From: Accumulibacter appositus
GTDB taxonomy: Bacteria; Pseudomonadota; Gammaproteobacteria; Burkholderiales; Rhodocyclaceae
DNA: 64,000 nucleotides
Reading direction: 5' to 3' (one strand)
Assembly (NCBI RefSeq): GCF_035440685.1
Contig: NZ_DAORMW010000021.1
Numbering within the stretch: position 1 is the stretch's first letter; the number at the start of each line of letters is the position of its first letter. Below, piece after piece: positions 16,582 through 24,756 of the stretch. A program made the position numbers and the translations under genes. The notes below the pieces were generated by a model. It was not told the origin of the DNA and ran no database searches. It saw only the letters and a program-made list of their open reading frames with translations.

Positions 16582-19452
16582 TTACGACAGTTCCAAGGCC
16601 GGCGACTCGATGCCGCGCGCTTGGTCGATCCTCTCGGCGACCCGGAAGGCGGCTTCGAGTTCGGTGCAGCCGTACTGCTGCATGAGCTGGTATCGCTCGG
16701 CCTTCTCTTCGGGTTCGGTCTGCGCGAGCGCGAGGTACAGGCTCGGCGGCACGGCGCGGAACAGCACTTCCATGCTCTTGGAGAGGATGACGCCCTCGGT
16801 GAATTTCCCCGCTTCTTTGCGTGCCGACAGCATCAGCGCCTTCTGCGCGGGCGAAAGTTCGCGGAACCGCGCGATCTTCTCGACCTCATCGGGGGGCATG
16901 CTGAGACAGATCCACCACTCGATCATGTTGAGCATGGGCTCTGCAGCGCGCGGCAGATCGTCGATATTTTGTGTAGCCAGCCAGTACCAGGCCCCGAGCT
17001 TGCGCCACATTTTTGTGATCTTGACCACGTAGGGCGCAAGCAATGGATTTTTGGTGATGATGTGTCCTTCGTCTGTGACGTTGACGATAGGCCGGCCCAG
17101 GTACTGGTCTCGTTCGGCGATGTTGTTCACCGTGCTGATCAGGCTGATGTATGCGATGGAGAGCTGCGCGTTGTAGCCCTCCCGCGCGTAGGTCGCCAGA
17201 TCGACCAGGGTGATGTCTGCCTCGGGCCACGGAGAGCCATCGCGGTCGAACATCTCGCCGTCGGTGCCTTGGCAGAACATGTCCATCGCGTCCGCCATCT
17301 CCATCAGCCGCACGCGGCGCATCTCGGGTAGCGTCGGGTCCTGGCCCCGAGCGCGCAGCGCGTTGCGCACGTCGCGCGTGAGCACCGTGCGCTTCTCGGC
17401 CACGCAGTGCTCGGCGGCGTCGAGGATGCACTGGCGGATCAGCGAGCGGTCTGCGCGCGTCATCCGGGCTTCTTCCTTGTCCTCGCCTCCGGTGATCATC
17501 AGCCGTGCCGTGATCTCCAGTTCGCCGAGCACGTCGCGCTGCTCGTCCGCCTCCATGGCCGAAGCATCCGGCGGCAGGTCCTCGTCCAGCGCATCGGCAT
17601 CGAGGGTCTGCACGTCGCTCGGCGTTTCGATCAGCCGGCGCGCATCGGCGAATGGCGCGAGGCTGATGCCCGAGCCAGGAGCCAGCTTGACGCGGTTCAC
17701 GGTCAGGCCCAGGCGCCGGGCGAAGTCTGCGAACAGGCCGAAGGAGTTCCCGGCCTCCACGATGAACAGCCGCGGCCGGTAGATGGCCGTGACCTGGTTC
17801 AAGAGGTTGTTGAGGGTCGCTGACTTGCCCGAGCCGGTAGGGCCGAACAGGAACAGATGGGCGTTCATCTGCCGGTCCAGGCGGTTGAGCGGGTCGAAGG
17901 TGATCGGCCCGCCACCGCGATTGAACATCGTGATGCCGGGGTGCCCCGTGCCCTGGGCACGGCCCCACACCGGCGCCAGGTTCGCCGCGTGCTGGGCAAA
18001 CATCAGTTGGGTGTACCACTTGCGCCGGTCCTGGCCGGGGTTGTAGCAGCACGGCAGCCAGCGCAGGTAGCTGTTGAGCGGCGCCACCTCGTCGTCCTCG
18101 CGCACCGGCTGCAAGCCGGCGTTGAGCATCACGTTCGCCAGGTCCAGGCCGCGCCGGTCTAGCTCGGCTTCGTCACGCCCCCGCAAGTAGAACGCCAGCG
18201 TCCCGCGGTAGAGCTTGTGCGCGCTGCCGATCAGCGAGCGAGCTTCCTGCACGTCCTTGAGCGTCTGTTCCGACGCCAGCGTCTCGCCCACGGCCTTCTT
18301 CGCCAGGTGGTTGAGATCCGCTTCCAGCACATCCTGCGGCGTGGCGACCATGGTAAGACACATCAAGGTGTCTTCTGGCATCTGGTCGAACAGCGTGTTG
18401 ATGGCATCGCCTTTGCGGGTCTCACCGGTCAGGTGTCCGGTGCCAGGCGGCATGCGCAAACGGTCGGTGATCAGAACCCGGTGCGGCATGCCGTCGAAGT
18501 ACCAGGTGCCGTGCGCCACGTCGGAGCGCGGCTGGCCGAAGAACAGGCGTTGGCTGAAATCCCGCCCGCTCGCCAGCTCGATTTCGCCGTCCTCGGCCTC
18601 GTCGGGGTAGCGCGCCAGCGCGTAGAAGCGCTCCCGGTCCTCTGCACTCGGCCCGAGCATCGCGGGGCGCGGATTGAACCAGCGCAGCAGCCAGTCGTGG
18701 ACGTCGGCTGCGACCATGCGCCGTGCCTGGATGCCGGCGTTCGCCAGGCCGCCGCACAGGCGGTCGCAAACGATGTTCAGCATCTGCTCGGGCGTCTGGC
18801 CGCGGCGGCTTGCCTGCCCGGTGGCACGGCGATAGATCACCATGCGCACCCGCCGCGTCTGGCCGCGCCAGCGCAGCCGCGTGACCACCGTGTCCTCGAA
18901 CAGGCCGCCCGGCTTGGCGACCGCGCGCAGGTGGTGGCCGAAGAAGCGCAGGTAGAACTCGGTGAACGCGGTATCGCGGGCGCGCGGCTGCACGTAGTCG
19001 CGCAGGGTCTGCATGTACTGGTCGAAGCTGGGCTCGTCCTGGGCGTAGAGCTGGAGCACCCAGGGGTTTTCGTCCAGCTCATCGAATGAGTCCTGGAGCG
19101 CGTTCTCCAAGGCGTCGCGGGCATGCGCGAGCCAGCCGGGTTCCCGGCCCTCGGTGCCCAGCGGCACCAGCTCGTAGAAGGCAGCGACCGACTGCCCATC
19201 CTCCAGCAGCATGGACTTCGACTGCGGCAGGAACTCCACCCAAGGCAGCAGTTCCGCGAACGACGGTGCGACGTCGTACAGCGCCTGCTCGTCGGCTACC
19301 GTCGCCGGCCTGCGGCCCTGGACCGCTGCACCGGGTTCGGGGACGCCGGCCTGGCGCAAGGCCTCGACGTGGCGCTGCCAGCCGTCCGGCTTCTCTTCGT
19401 CGCCGGTGCCGGATGCGGCCAGCTTCGGCCAGGGAAGTTTCCAGCGCATCAA
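16582..19452 (-). CDS. VirB4/TraC-like conjugative transfer ATPase, TIGR03744 (PFL_4706)
   Basis: At 956 residues this is the large ATPase that drives pilus assembly and substrate transfer at the inner membrane. The Walker A motif GPTGSGKS is near residue 535. A Walker B-like hydrophobic/acidic stretch (YLGRPIVNVTDEGH) and downstream LATQNIDDLP complete the VirB4/TraC core. The N-terminal half matches the TraC-F-like region. Length is as expected. The gene overlaps the upstream lipoprotein gene by 4 bp (start 19452, lipoprotein stop 19449). Confidence 0.92.
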   Translation of the reverse strand: MMRWKLPWPKLAASGTGDEEKPDGWQRHVEALRQAGVPEPGAAVQGRRPATVADEQALYDVAPSFAELLPWVEFLPQSKSMLLEDGQSVAAFYELVPLGTEGREPGWLAHARDALENALQDSFDELDENPWVLQLYAQDEPSFDQYMQTLRDYVQPRARDTAFTEFYLRFFGHHLRAVAKPGGLFEDTVVTRLRWRGQTRRVRMVIYRRATGQASRRGQTPEQMLNIVCDRLCGGLANAGIQARRMVAADVHDWLLRWFNPRPAMLGPSAEDRERFYALARYPDEAEDGEIELASGRDFSQRLFFGQPRSDVAHGTWYFDGMPHRVLITDRLRMPPGTGHLTGETRKGDAINTLFDQMPEDTLMCLTMVATPQDVLEADLNHLAKKAVGETLASEQTLKDVQEARSLIGSAHKLYRGTLAFYLRGRDEAELDRRGLDLANVMLNAGLQPVREDDEVAPLNSYLRWLPCCYNPGQDRRKWYTQLMFAQHAANLAPVWGRAQGTGHPGITMFNRGGGPITFDPLNRLDRQMNAHLFLFGPTGSGKSATLNNLLNQVTAIYRPRLFIVEAGNSFGLFADFARRLGLTVNRVKLAPGSGISLAPFADARRLIETPSDVQTLDADALDEDLPPDASAMEADEQRDVLGELEITARLMITGGEDKEEARMTRADRSLIRQCILDAAEHCVAEKRTVLTRDVRNALRARGQDPTLPEMRRVRLMEMADAMDMFCQGTDGEMFDRDGSPWPEADITLVDLATYAREGYNAQLSIAYISLISTVNNIAERDQYLGRPIVNVTDEGHIITKNPLLAPYVVKITKMWRKLGAWYWLATQNIDDLPRAAEPMLNMIEWWICLSMPPDEVEKIARFRELSPAQKALMLSARKEAGKFTEGVILSKSMEVLFRAVPPSLYLALAQTEPEEKAERYQLMQQYGCTELEAAFRVAERIDQARGIESPALELS

Positions 19453-19889
19453 TAGTCCTCCAGCCGTTCACCGGGCATGGCGTACTGCACGCGCTGGTAC
19501 AGCGGGAAGACCGTCGTGTAGCCCGGAACCGGCACGGGGTCCGTGCCCGCCAGGTGCGGGTACACGTACATGACGAGATCGGGATTGGGCAGGCGCTGGA
19601 ACTGGCGATAGACCTCGCTCTGCGCCGTGCGCGTGTAGCGCATCTGCTCGGCGGGCGCGGCCTGCACATTGGCGTCGGTCAGCGGCCGGCGCAGGCTCTG
19701 GCGCGCGTCGAGCAACTGCCGGCGGGCGACCTGGCCGGTGCCACTGCCGCCGCCACCCGTTTCCTGCTGCCAGACGTCCATCATGGTGCGGTCGCTATGG
19801 GTCAGCAGCTCTTCCTTGCTGGTGGCGCAGCCGCCGAGCACGACGACGGCGAGGGCCAGCGCGAGGCCCTTAATCGAGTTCGAGCGCAT
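19449..19889 (-). CDS. T4SS lipoprotein, TIGR03751-like
   Basis: This 146-residue protein begins with a lipoprotein signal (VVVLGGC, lipidated Cys21). Its mature part contains a predicted helical region and a Tyr/Pro-rich C-terminus (MYVYPHLAGTDPVPVPGY). Such short lipoproteins are thought to anchor the outer-membrane core of the channel, like TraV or VirB7. Start 19889 was chosen because it opens the signal peptide; the gene overlaps the end of the TIGR03752-like gene by 20 bp, again showing tight packing of the operon. Confidence 0.85.
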   Translation of the reverse strand: MRSNSIKGLALALAVVVLGGCATSKEELLTHSDRTMMDVWQQETGGGGSGTGQVARRQLLDARQSLRRPLTDANVQAAPAEQMRYTRTAQSEVYRQFQRLPNPDLVMYVYPHLAGTDPVPVPGYTTVFPLYQRVQYAMPGERLEDY

Positions 19890-21288
19890 GGCTTTCTCCT
19901 GCACGGTGATCGACGCGCCTGCCTTCGGGGTCGTGATCGATGGCGAGCGGCTTTTCGAGGTGGACGGCGACCTTGGCGCCAGGCTGCACATACACGGCGG
20001 CGAAGGCCTGGCCATAGAGCTTGTTGACCCAGGCCGACATGTCCCGCACGCCGCCCGCGAGGATCTGGCCGACTGCTTCCTGGCCGCTGATGCCCACGGT
20101 GCCGATGGCGCCGTCCGGGCCGACGTAGGACATGCGGCCGCTGTCGCTTTCGATGAGCGAGGCCACGCCGGCGCCGGCCGCGGTGATCAGGGCCTGGGAG
20201 CCGAGGTACTGCTGGGCGTTGCTGCGCCGCTCGCCGCTGACGCAGGGGATGCCGTGCGGGTCGCTGATCCAGCCCAGGCCGTCGCGCTGCTGGTTGTTCT
20301 GCTGATTGCCTTCGCGGTCTTCGGGGATCGTGCGGATCGTGCCGTCGTGGAAGACGAAGGTGATGCTCCGCACCTGACCGCGCACGCATGAAAGCGTCCA
20401 GTCGCCCGAGGCGGTTCCGCTGAACACGGCACCGGCCACGTCGGGAATGTCGATGCCATTGGCCGTGAGGTTGTCCGGCCCGACCAGCACCTTGAAGGGG
20501 TACGGATCGTTCACCGTCCCGTCGATCGGCACGCGGCCGATCAGCGCCGTCATCGCGACCGACCCCATCAGTGTCGAGTTGGTCGGCACGGTATAGACCG
20601 GCTTGGCGCTCTTGACGCCTGCCGTACGTGCGCCGGCGTTCGCCACGGTTTCCGCGGTGGTTTCCAGCGTGCTTTGCGCCGGGCCGAAGCTCGTCGGGAA
20701 GCTCATGCCGCTGCCCGCGCCACGACCGTTGTTGCGGCCCTCGGCCTTCTTCGCATCATCCGGTTCGACCCAGCGCATGCCGCCTTCCATGCCGGCCTCG
20801 TCGCCATCGCGCAGCCCCAGGCCCACGGGCAGATCGGCATGGCCGCCGCCGCGCCCACCGATGCTGTCCAGACGCCGCTGCAGGTCGGCGAGCAGCCCTT
20901 CGGTCTGCTGGCGCGCACTGGCCGCCTGTTCCTGGTCGCGGCGCAGGTTGGAGCGCTCGGATTCGAGGGCCGAATTGATGCGCTGATCGATGGAATTCTC
21001 GCGCTGGCGCAGCCGCTGGTTTTCCTCGCGCTGCGACTTGTTGTCGGTCAGCGCGGTCTGAAGCTCGGTGCGCAACTGCTTCACCTGGGCGACGAGCGTT
21101 GCCACGGTATCGCGGGGGGTATCGCCTTCGATGCCCAACGCCTTCATTTCCTCCGGCGTGAGCTTGGAGCCGGCATCCGCGGCGGGCGGTGCCGACGTGC
21201 TTCCGCCGGAGAACAGCCGGATGGCAACGAACAGCACCAGCAAGGCGACCGGGATCATCAGCCACTTGAGCAAGCCGTTACTGCGCAT
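19870..21288 (-). CDS. TraB/VirB10-like T4SS protein, TIGR03752
   Basis: The 472-residue protein has an N-terminal membrane anchor (residues ~8-25), a long coiled coil (~60-150), a Gly-rich linker, and a C-terminal beta-barrel-like domain with IDGTVNDPYPFKVLVGPDNL and LSCVRGQVRSITFVFHDG, as in TraB/VirB10 proteins. It should link inner and outer membrane complexes of the channel. The start overlaps the previous gene's stop region by 11 bp. Confidence 0.85.
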   Translation of the reverse strand: MRSNGLLKWLMIPVALLVLFVAIRLFSGGSTSAPPAADAGSKLTPEEMKALGIEGDTPRDTVATLVAQVKQLRTELQTALTDNKSQREENQRLRQRENSIDQRINSALESERSNLRRDQEQAASARQQTEGLLADLQRRLDSIGGRGGGHADLPVGLGLRDGDEAGMEGGMRWVEPDDAKKAEGRNNGRGAGSGMSFPTSFGPAQSTLETTAETVANAGARTAGVKSAKPVYTVPTNSTLMGSVAMTALIGRVPIDGTVNDPYPFKVLVGPDNLTANGIDIPDVAGAVFSGTASGDWTLSCVRGQVRSITFVFHDGTIRTIPEDREGNQQNNQQRDGLGWISDPHGIPCVSGERRSNAQQYLGSQALITAAGAGVASLIESDSGRMSYVGPDGAIGTVGISGQEAVGQILAGGVRDMSAWVNKLYGQAFAAVYVQPGAKVAVHLEKPLAIDHDPEGRRVDHRAGESHALELD

Positions 21289-22195
21289 GGCGGGTCTCCT
21301 TGCCGTCGCCGGCTTCAGCTTCCGGCTGTGGCAGGTGCGCAGCCGGGTCGAAGCGGTGGATCGCCGGCAGCACTGACTGCGCCAGGCCGCGCCCGCGCGT
21401 CACCAGGTACAGGACGGTCGTGTCCTCGGGCGTCCCGCGGGGGCCGAGCGCTTCGTGCTGGAAGGTGGCGGTGAGGAAATCGCCTTGCAGAACGCGCGGG
21501 TCGAGCGTGACCCAGCCGCTGCTGCTGTTGATCAGACGCACGGCGGTGACCCACTGGTCTTCCAGACGCCACGACGCGAGCGCGACCGCGCGCACCGGCA
21601 GCGTCGGGATCAGCGTGCCGAGGTCGAGGTCGCGGCGCAGGTTCACCCGCATGACGCCGGGCAGCGGCTCCACGGTGCGCAGGGGCGCGTAGAGGTTCTG
21701 CGCAGCGAAGCGCGTCAGGACGACCGGAATCGGCGTCTCGCGCCGCGCAGCCCGAGCGACTGCCTGGCCCTGGGCGCGCGCCGGGGCCTCATCGGCACCG
21801 CCTGCCTGATCGCCATAGCGCGTCAGGGTGCTGCTGCCCTCGACGATGCGCACCGGCTCCAGCTCGGCTTCGCCGTCCTTGGGCGGCTCGGCCGCGATGT
21901 CGAGCAGGATCAGCGCGCCCGTGTCGGCGTCCTGCAATTGCAGCCGTGTGGGCTCGATCGGCTCGCTGGCCCGCAGGTACACCGCGCCACCCGCGCTCTG
22001 CACGCGCAGGCGTTCGCCCACGCCCGCAGGCACGCCCACGCGGACGTTCCGGTCGATGAACACGATGCGCTCCTGGCCGACCTTCAGCGGCACCGCCAGC
22101 GGCATGCGCTCCCAGCGCAGAATCTCCACAGCATGGGAGACGGGTGCCGCGGCCGCGGCCAGCAGCCCCAGCAGCACGAGTACAGGATGCTTCAT
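21278..22195 (-). CDS. TraK/VirB9-like secretin-core protein, TIGR03749
   Basis: A signal peptide (cleavage after VSHAV, ~residue 24) precedes a beta-rich 280-residue mature protein with an N-terminal VPLKVGQERIVFIDRNVRVGVP stretch like TraK-type and VirB9-type outer-membrane core subunits. An Ala/Arg-rich linker (~135-160) separates two domains. It sits between the TIGR03746-like and VirB10-like genes, the position of TraK in F-like operons. Overlaps with both neighbours suggest coupled translation. Confidence 0.8.
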   Translation of the reverse strand: MKHPVLVLLGLLAAAAAPVSHAVEILRWERMPLAVPLKVGQERIVFIDRNVRVGVPAGVGERLRVQSAGGAVYLRASEPIEPTRLQLQDADTGALILLDIAAEPPKDGEAELEPVRIVEGSSTLTRYGDQAGGADEAPARAQGQAVARAARRETPIPVVLTRFAAQNLYAPLRTVEPLPGVMRVNLRRDLDLGTLIPTLPVRAVALASWRLEDQWVTAVRLINSSSGWVTLDPRVLQGDFLTATFQHEALGPRGTPEDTTVLYLVTRGRGLAQSVLPAIHRFDPAAHLPQPEAEAGDGKETRHAQ

Positions 22196-22884
22196 GGGGT
22201 GTTTCCTCCTTGGGGCGCTTGCGGAGACAGGCCGCCAGGCGCCGGGCGCGTCGGCTCCGGGGCGCTGATGCGCTGGGGCGCACCGTCGTAGCAGTCCAGC
22301 GCCAGGCCGAACGGGTTGCGGGCGGGATCGACGTCCACCCGCGTGACCTTCACCGGGTAGCGCACGAGCGCGCGCTTGACCTGCTCGGCGCCGTAGTACT
22401 CGTCGGCGGTGATGTCGAGCGTCACCACCCAGTCGCGGTCAGAGACCACGCGCACGCGCGCCGTGGGGTCGTCGCCGTAGCCGCGGCCGGGGATTTCATA
22501 AATCCCGCGCACGCGCTGGCGCAGTTCGCCCGTGCTGCGGCGGTAGTCGTAGTCCGCGCGCAGGAAGGCCTGGCAGGACGGGGTGAGATACGGCGAGAGC
22601 GTATGGAGGTTGCGCGGGTAGTCCTCTTCGCCGTTCGTCGGCCAGCGATTGAGGGTCTGGAACACGTAGAACGTGAACGCATAGACCGATTCGGGCGGCA
22701 CTTCCCACCACTTGCGGGTACTGCCGGAGCGCAGGTCGGGCGGGACGTGGATGGTCAGGTCGCGCGGCGCGCTCCACCATCCACCGCCCATGACTAGGGC
22801 GACGATGACAAGCGCGCCAGCACCCAGGCGAAGCGTCTTGATGTGCGCCTGCAGGTGGGTGATCTCGTTCTTGAAGCGGCTCAT
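22192..22884 (-). CDS. VirB8/TraE-like T4SS protein, TIGR03746 (PFL_4703)
   Basis: This 230-residue bitopic protein has one membrane segment (~22-40) and a periplasmic domain with SVYAFTFYVFQTLNRWP and LDITADEYYG patterns, expected of the VirB8/TraE-like assembly factor in this ICE family. The C-terminus is Pro-rich. Start 22884 was taken at MSRFKNEI, where the reading frame overlaps the upstream gene stop by 4 bp; the longer frame is a shadow of that gene. Confidence 0.8.
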   Translation of the reverse strand: MSRFKNEITHLQAHIKTLRLGAGALVIVALVMGGGWWSAPRDLTIHVPPDLRSGSTRKWWEVPPESVYAFTFYVFQTLNRWPTNGEEDYPRNLHTLSPYLTPSCQAFLRADYDYRRSTGELRQRVRGIYEIPGRGYGDDPTARVRVVSDRDWVVTLDITADEYYGAEQVKRALVRYPVKVTRVDVDPARNPFGLALDCYDGAPQRISAPEPTRPAPGGLSPQAPQGGNTP

Positions 22885-23291
22885 CGTGTCCCCCTTGAGG
22901 CAGACCTTCGGGTGGTCCAGAAGCCGGAGCGCGAGATCAGCACGTGGCCGCTCACCCAGCCCGCCATCAGCGGATGGCGCGTGGCGATGCGCCATTGCAG
23001 TTGCCGGTACAGCCAGGTGTCGGGACGCCCGCGCTTGAGCCGGCGCAGGATGCCGCCGCCGATGAAGACGCCCAGGGCCACACCCAGGACGACGAACGTC
23101 GGCGCGATGGCGATCGTGCGGAACGCCCAGGACAGCGGCGCGCCGACCAGCAGGCCGGCGGCGCCGGACAGGCCGCAGCAGATCCACAGCTCGTCGGCGG
23201 TGAGGCCGCGCACGACCACTGGATGGCGGTTGAGCCGGTGCGGAAGGAACGTGACCGTCCCGTCCGCACGGACGTGCTGCTGCTCGGACAT
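22881..23291 (-). CDS. T4SS inner-membrane protein, TIGR03750 (DUF3487)
   Basis: The 136-residue protein contains two adjacent hydrophobic helices (residues ~37-55 and ~60-82) and a conserved N-terminus (LPHRLNRHPVVVRGLTADE). This is the DUF3487 arrangement, comparable to VirB3/TraL small channel subunits. It lies 11 bp from the TIGR03745-like gene. The C-terminal WTTRRSASR tail is basic and probably cytoplasmic. Confidence 0.85.
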   Translation of the reverse strand: MSEQQHVRADGTVTFLPHRLNRHPVVVRGLTADELWICCGLSGAAGLLVGAPLSWAFRTIAIAPTFVVLGVALGVFIGGGILRRLKRGRPDTWLYRQLQWRIATRHPLMAGWVSGHVLISRSGFWTTRRSASRGTR

Positions 23292-23302
23292 ACCGACCTC
23301 GC

Positions 23303-23662
23303 TTACAGGATGCCGGTGGCTTCGGTGAGCAGCCAGATGCCGATCACGAGCAGGACGGCGCCAATGGCGACCGTGAGGCCAAACTGGCCCCAGGTCTTGC
23401 GGCCGGTGTGGATTTCCGCGTAGGTCCCGTAGGCGTGGTAGCAGACGCCGATAAACATCGACGCCACGACCAGGAGCGCCACGAGCATGATGATGTCGTA
23501 GCCGTAGTTCCTGATCGTTTCCATGATGCCGTTGCCGGTGCCGCGGGTCGGGTTCTCCAACTGCGGCAAGCCTTGCGCAAACGACAGCGCGGGCAGCGCG
23601 GCGGCGCCCAGTGCCACAGCGGCGCGCTGGGCAAGACGGGAATGGAGGATGCGGTTTTGCAT
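23303..23662 (-). CDS. T4SS pilin-like membrane protein, TIGR03745 (DUF2976)
   Basis: The 119-residue protein has a signal peptide (to ~residue 29, LSFAQ) and two membrane helices (~52-75 and ~95-115) around a short charged loop. That is the size and topology of VirB2/TraA-like pilin candidates in MPF_G systems. The order DUF3262-DUF2976-DUF3487 is invariant in this ICE family. It might instead be an assembly factor, since the pilin of these elements has not been assigned from sequence alone. Confidence 0.85.
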   Translation of the reverse strand: MQNRILHSRLAQRAAVALGAAALPALSFAQGLPQLENPTRGTGNGIMETIRNYGYDIIMLVALLVVASMFIGVCYHAYGTYAEIHTGRKTWGQFGLTVAIGAVLLVIGIWLLTEATGIL

Positions 23663-23678
23663 GGTCGTGCCTTTCAGG

Positions 23679-23912
23679 TCAGGAGAGGAGGAAGAAGCTC
23701 AGGACGAGGTACATCGCGACGAAGCGGATGCAGACTCCGAGGAACTGGCGTTGGTTGAGGCGGCTCTCGGACCACCCCACGTAGGCCGTTCGGATGGCCC
23801 AGACGCCCCACACGAGCAGGACCGCGAACACGACGCCGACCAGGACGGTCGCCATCGCGGAAGGCGCGATGCCGCTGTTGGCTTGAAATGCCGAGACCTG
23901 GGCGCCGTTCAT
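23679..23912 (-). CDS. T4SS small membrane protein, TIGR03758 (DUF3262)
   Basis: This 77-residue protein has two hydrophobic segments (~15-40 and ~52-76) joined by a short polar turn (GWSESRLNQRQF). DUF3262 proteins sit next to the pilin-like DUF2976 protein in all elements of this type. It overlaps the RAQPRD gene stop by 4 bp. It is a second candidate for a VirB2-like subunit. Confidence 0.85.
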   Translation of the reverse strand: MNGAQVSAFQANSGIAPSAMATVLVGVVFAVLLVWGVWAIRTAYVGWSESRLNQRQFLGVCIRFVAMYLVLSFFLLS

Positions 23913-24289
23913 GGCTTGCCCCCCGCAGTCGTCGGCAATGGCTCAGTAGCCCGTTCGGTGCGGTAGTCGCCGGCCAGTTCGGGGGGCTCGCGCGGCTGGG
24001 CGCGCGACGGTGTGAGATGGGCCTGGATGCCAGCGCGCACGCGCGCCAGGTCAGCCAGCAGCCGCGGGTAATCGAAGTGGTAGCGCTCGCCCGGCTGGAT
24101 GGGGGCACGCGCGGCGCTGTCGGCTACGGTGCGCTCCAGCGCATCGAGCTGGCGCAGCGCGGCGACCAGCTCCTGGCGCTGTGCGGGGGACTCGGCCAAC
24201 GCCATCGGGGACTGACCCAGCAGCAGGGCCGTCACGAGAAAAATGGGCACGCCGCGATGCGCGGCGCGCTGCCAGACCGGAGCCAACAT
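23909..24289 (-). CDS. RAQPRD-family ICE protein
   Basis: The 126-residue secreted protein has a signal peptide (cleavage near ALAES, ~residue 33) and ends with the family-defining motif, here SRAQPREPPELAGDY. Its role in transfer is unknown. It is the first gene of the T4SS unit that runs left to 15783. Its start lies about 60 nt after a copy of the shared promoter motif at 24350-24358. The defence island on the other strand starts just beyond this promoter region. Confidence 0.88.
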   Translation of the reverse strand: MLAPVWQRAAHRGVPIFLVTALLLGQSPMALAESPAQRQELVAALRQLDALERTVADSAARAPIQPGERYHFDYPRLLADLARVRAGIQAHLTPSRAQPREPPELAGDYRTERATEPLPTTAGGKP

Positions 24290-24349
24290 CGCGCCATTCC
24301 TGTGTGATCAGCAATGGCTTGATCGTGGAGATCAGGGCGACTTCATGCT

Positions 24350-24358
24350 GCAAACAAT
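24350..24358 (-). promoter_or_regulatory. Shared tra promoter motif, copy 2
   Basis: On the - strand this reads ATTGTTTGC, 61 nt before the RAQPRD start codon, the same spacing as in the copies before 14942 and 44889. It identifies the promoter of the unit from RAQPRD to the DsbA-like gene. Confidence 0.5.
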
Positions 24359-24442
24359 AGGAACTGCGCGGTAACCGGGTTATCGAGAGCTTCGAAACTC
24401 GCCAACTGAATAGTGGCCTGCAACAAGTGTTCGTTAGTAGAA

Positions 24443-24473
24443 TTGAGCAGACTTGGCAAACTAAGGCTATGAA
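24443..24473 (+). promoter_or_regulatory. Possible promoter of the defence island
   Basis: TTGAGC (24443) and TATGAA (24468) are separated by 19 bp, in a locally AT-rich stretch directly upstream of the HTH gene. The match is imperfect, and I offer it only as the best candidate in this divergent intergenic region. Confidence 0.3.
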
Positions 24474-24496
24474 AGACCAACCGAGAAGGTTTGCAG

Positions 24497-24694
24497 ATGA
24501 CTGATGCCGAAAACGAAATCCTCACACTTGAAGAGGTGGCGGTTTACCTCAAAGCAGGAAAAAGGACGGTCTATCGCCTGGCTCAAAAGGGAGAGATTCC
24601 CGCGTTCAAGCTGGGGGGAACCTGGCGCTTCTGTCGTTCTGATCTTGAGCGCTGGATTGCCGAAAGCACCAACAAGCAGAAGCCGGGGGCTTGA
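24497..24694 (+). CDS. Excisionase-like HTH DNA-binding protein
   Basis: This 65-residue protein is a single winged-helix HTH_17 (MerR/excisionase-like) domain: LTLEEVAVYLKAGKRTVYRL and GTWRFCRSDLERWI are the recognition-helix and wing patterns. ATG 24497 is preferred to the in-frame TTG 24491 because AGAAGG lies 7 nt before it. Its stop overlaps TTG 24691, a possible start for the helicase. Position as first gene suggests it regulates the defence operon; such small HTH genes commonly head BREX-, DISARM- and RM-like islands. Use as an excisionase is less likely because no recombinase is nearby. Confidence 0.8.
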   Translation: MTDAENEILTLEEVAVYLKAGKRTVYRLAQKGEIPAFKLGGTWRFCRSDLERWIAESTNKQKPGA

Positions 24695-24756
24695 GTGAGT
24701 TTTTGCCACACTTGCCACCACATCAAGTCCGGGACAGGACAAGGGGAGAATCACCG

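Noticed and set aside
24491..24497. TTG 24491 as the start of the HTH gene
   Set aside because: The ribosome site AGAAGG is only 1-2 nt away from TTG 24491 but ideally spaced for ATG 24497.
24497..24694. Small HTH gene as an excisionase for a separate integrated element
   Set aside because: No integrase, flanking repeats or attachment-like sequence is visible around the defence island. A regulatory role is simpler.
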